Source: Apoderus coryli (lineage: Eukaryota; Arthropoda; Insecta; Coleoptera; Attelabidae). From it: DNA of 64,000 nt. The notes beneath the pieces were generated by a model. It saw only the letters and a program-made list of their open reading frames with translations, ran no database searches and was not told where the DNA came from. Positions 63,861 through 64,000 of this stretch are shown here, piece by piece. The position numbers and the translations under genes were made by a program. Location of the stretch: assembly GCA_911728435.2 (NCBI GenBank), contig OU452216.1:10180342-10244341 (forward strand), read 5' to 3'. Position 1 is the stretch's first letter. Each line of letters starts with the position of its first letter.

Positions 63861-64000
63861 ATGGGTGTGTATACGCTTGAACAACGCTGAGAAATATTGC
63901 GACATTACTTTGAAAATCATGGTAATGTTGCAGAATGTGTGCGAAAATTGCGTATGGATTTTGGAAGAAGAGAAGCACCGTCAGCTCCGTATGTTCGTTA
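63861..64000 (+). pseudogene. Mariner-like transposase N-terminus (DUF4817), truncated
   Basis: MGVYTLEQR, a TGA stop, then EILRHYFENHGNVAECVRKL and RMDFGRREAPSAPYVRY run to the window edge. This is the helix-turn-helix start of a widespread insect mariner-like transposase family; the stop replaces the usual Trp. The copy is therefore inactive unless read through. The remaining gene lies outside. Confidence 0.85.

Overview
The window looks like nuclear DNA of an insect, most likely a beetle. The support is AT-rich sequence, short GT-AG introns, an alanine-rich cuticle protein with a TATA promoter, insect-type transposable elements (copia, BEL/Pao, R1-clade, Harbinger, DUF4817 mariner-like) and housekeeping genes that align with animal families. 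The exact species cannot be read from the sequence. All exon models here were made by eye from splice sites, reading phase and family similarity.

Layout: (1) 1-7.5 kb holds a Sec24A/B COPII coat gene on the minus strand and AT-rich intergenic DNA with a small TIR element. (2) 7.5-16 kb is a Caprin RNA-granule gene. Its last intron, 6.8 kb long, holds a BEL/Pao retrotransposon broken by an array of about eleven ~500-bp satellite monomers. (3) 16-24.4 kb is a repeat island: a 19/24-bp minisatellite interrupted by two different R1-clade 3' fragments and a complete, probably young copia element with identical LTRs. (4) 24.5-30.2 kb is a compact housekeeping block: ZNF330/NOA36 (minus), syntaxin 5 (minus) and WDR77/MEP50 (plus). 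All three carry a related YY1-type promoter module upstream, and a 676-bp foldback transposon sits between the last two. (5) 30.4-32.5 kb is a TIR-bounded element filled with six 301-bp tandem repeats.

(6) 33-50 kb is one secreted mucin-like gene of about 5,400 residues. It is almost wholly Thr-rich 17- and 20-residue repeats (about 290), with a signal peptide and a basic non-repeat tail. (7) 50.5-54.6 kb is a multi-exon EF-hand gene related to EFCAB6. It meets the ALG8 glucosyltransferase gene (59.8-54.65 kb, minus) tail to tail. The last ALG8 intron is a 3.2-kb graveyard of Harbinger, jockey/CR1-like and gypsy fragments. (8) 59.8-64 kb holds a MITE, a possible THAP-type exon, a cuticle protein gene (minus), a candidate exon of an unknown gene, and the start of a mariner-like transposase gene with a stop codon, cut by the window edge.

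Functional themes: Sec24, syntaxin 5 and ALG8 all serve the ER-Golgi secretory route. The mucin and cuticle genes are secretory cargo. Caprin, ZNF330 and WDR77 act in RNA or nuclear biology. Nothing suggests that the neighbours form a pathway; gene order is ordinary for an insect. The most interesting parts are the shared promoter module, the R1 elements lodged in the minisatellite, the satellite inside a BEL integrase, and the giant mucin with its higher-order repeat.
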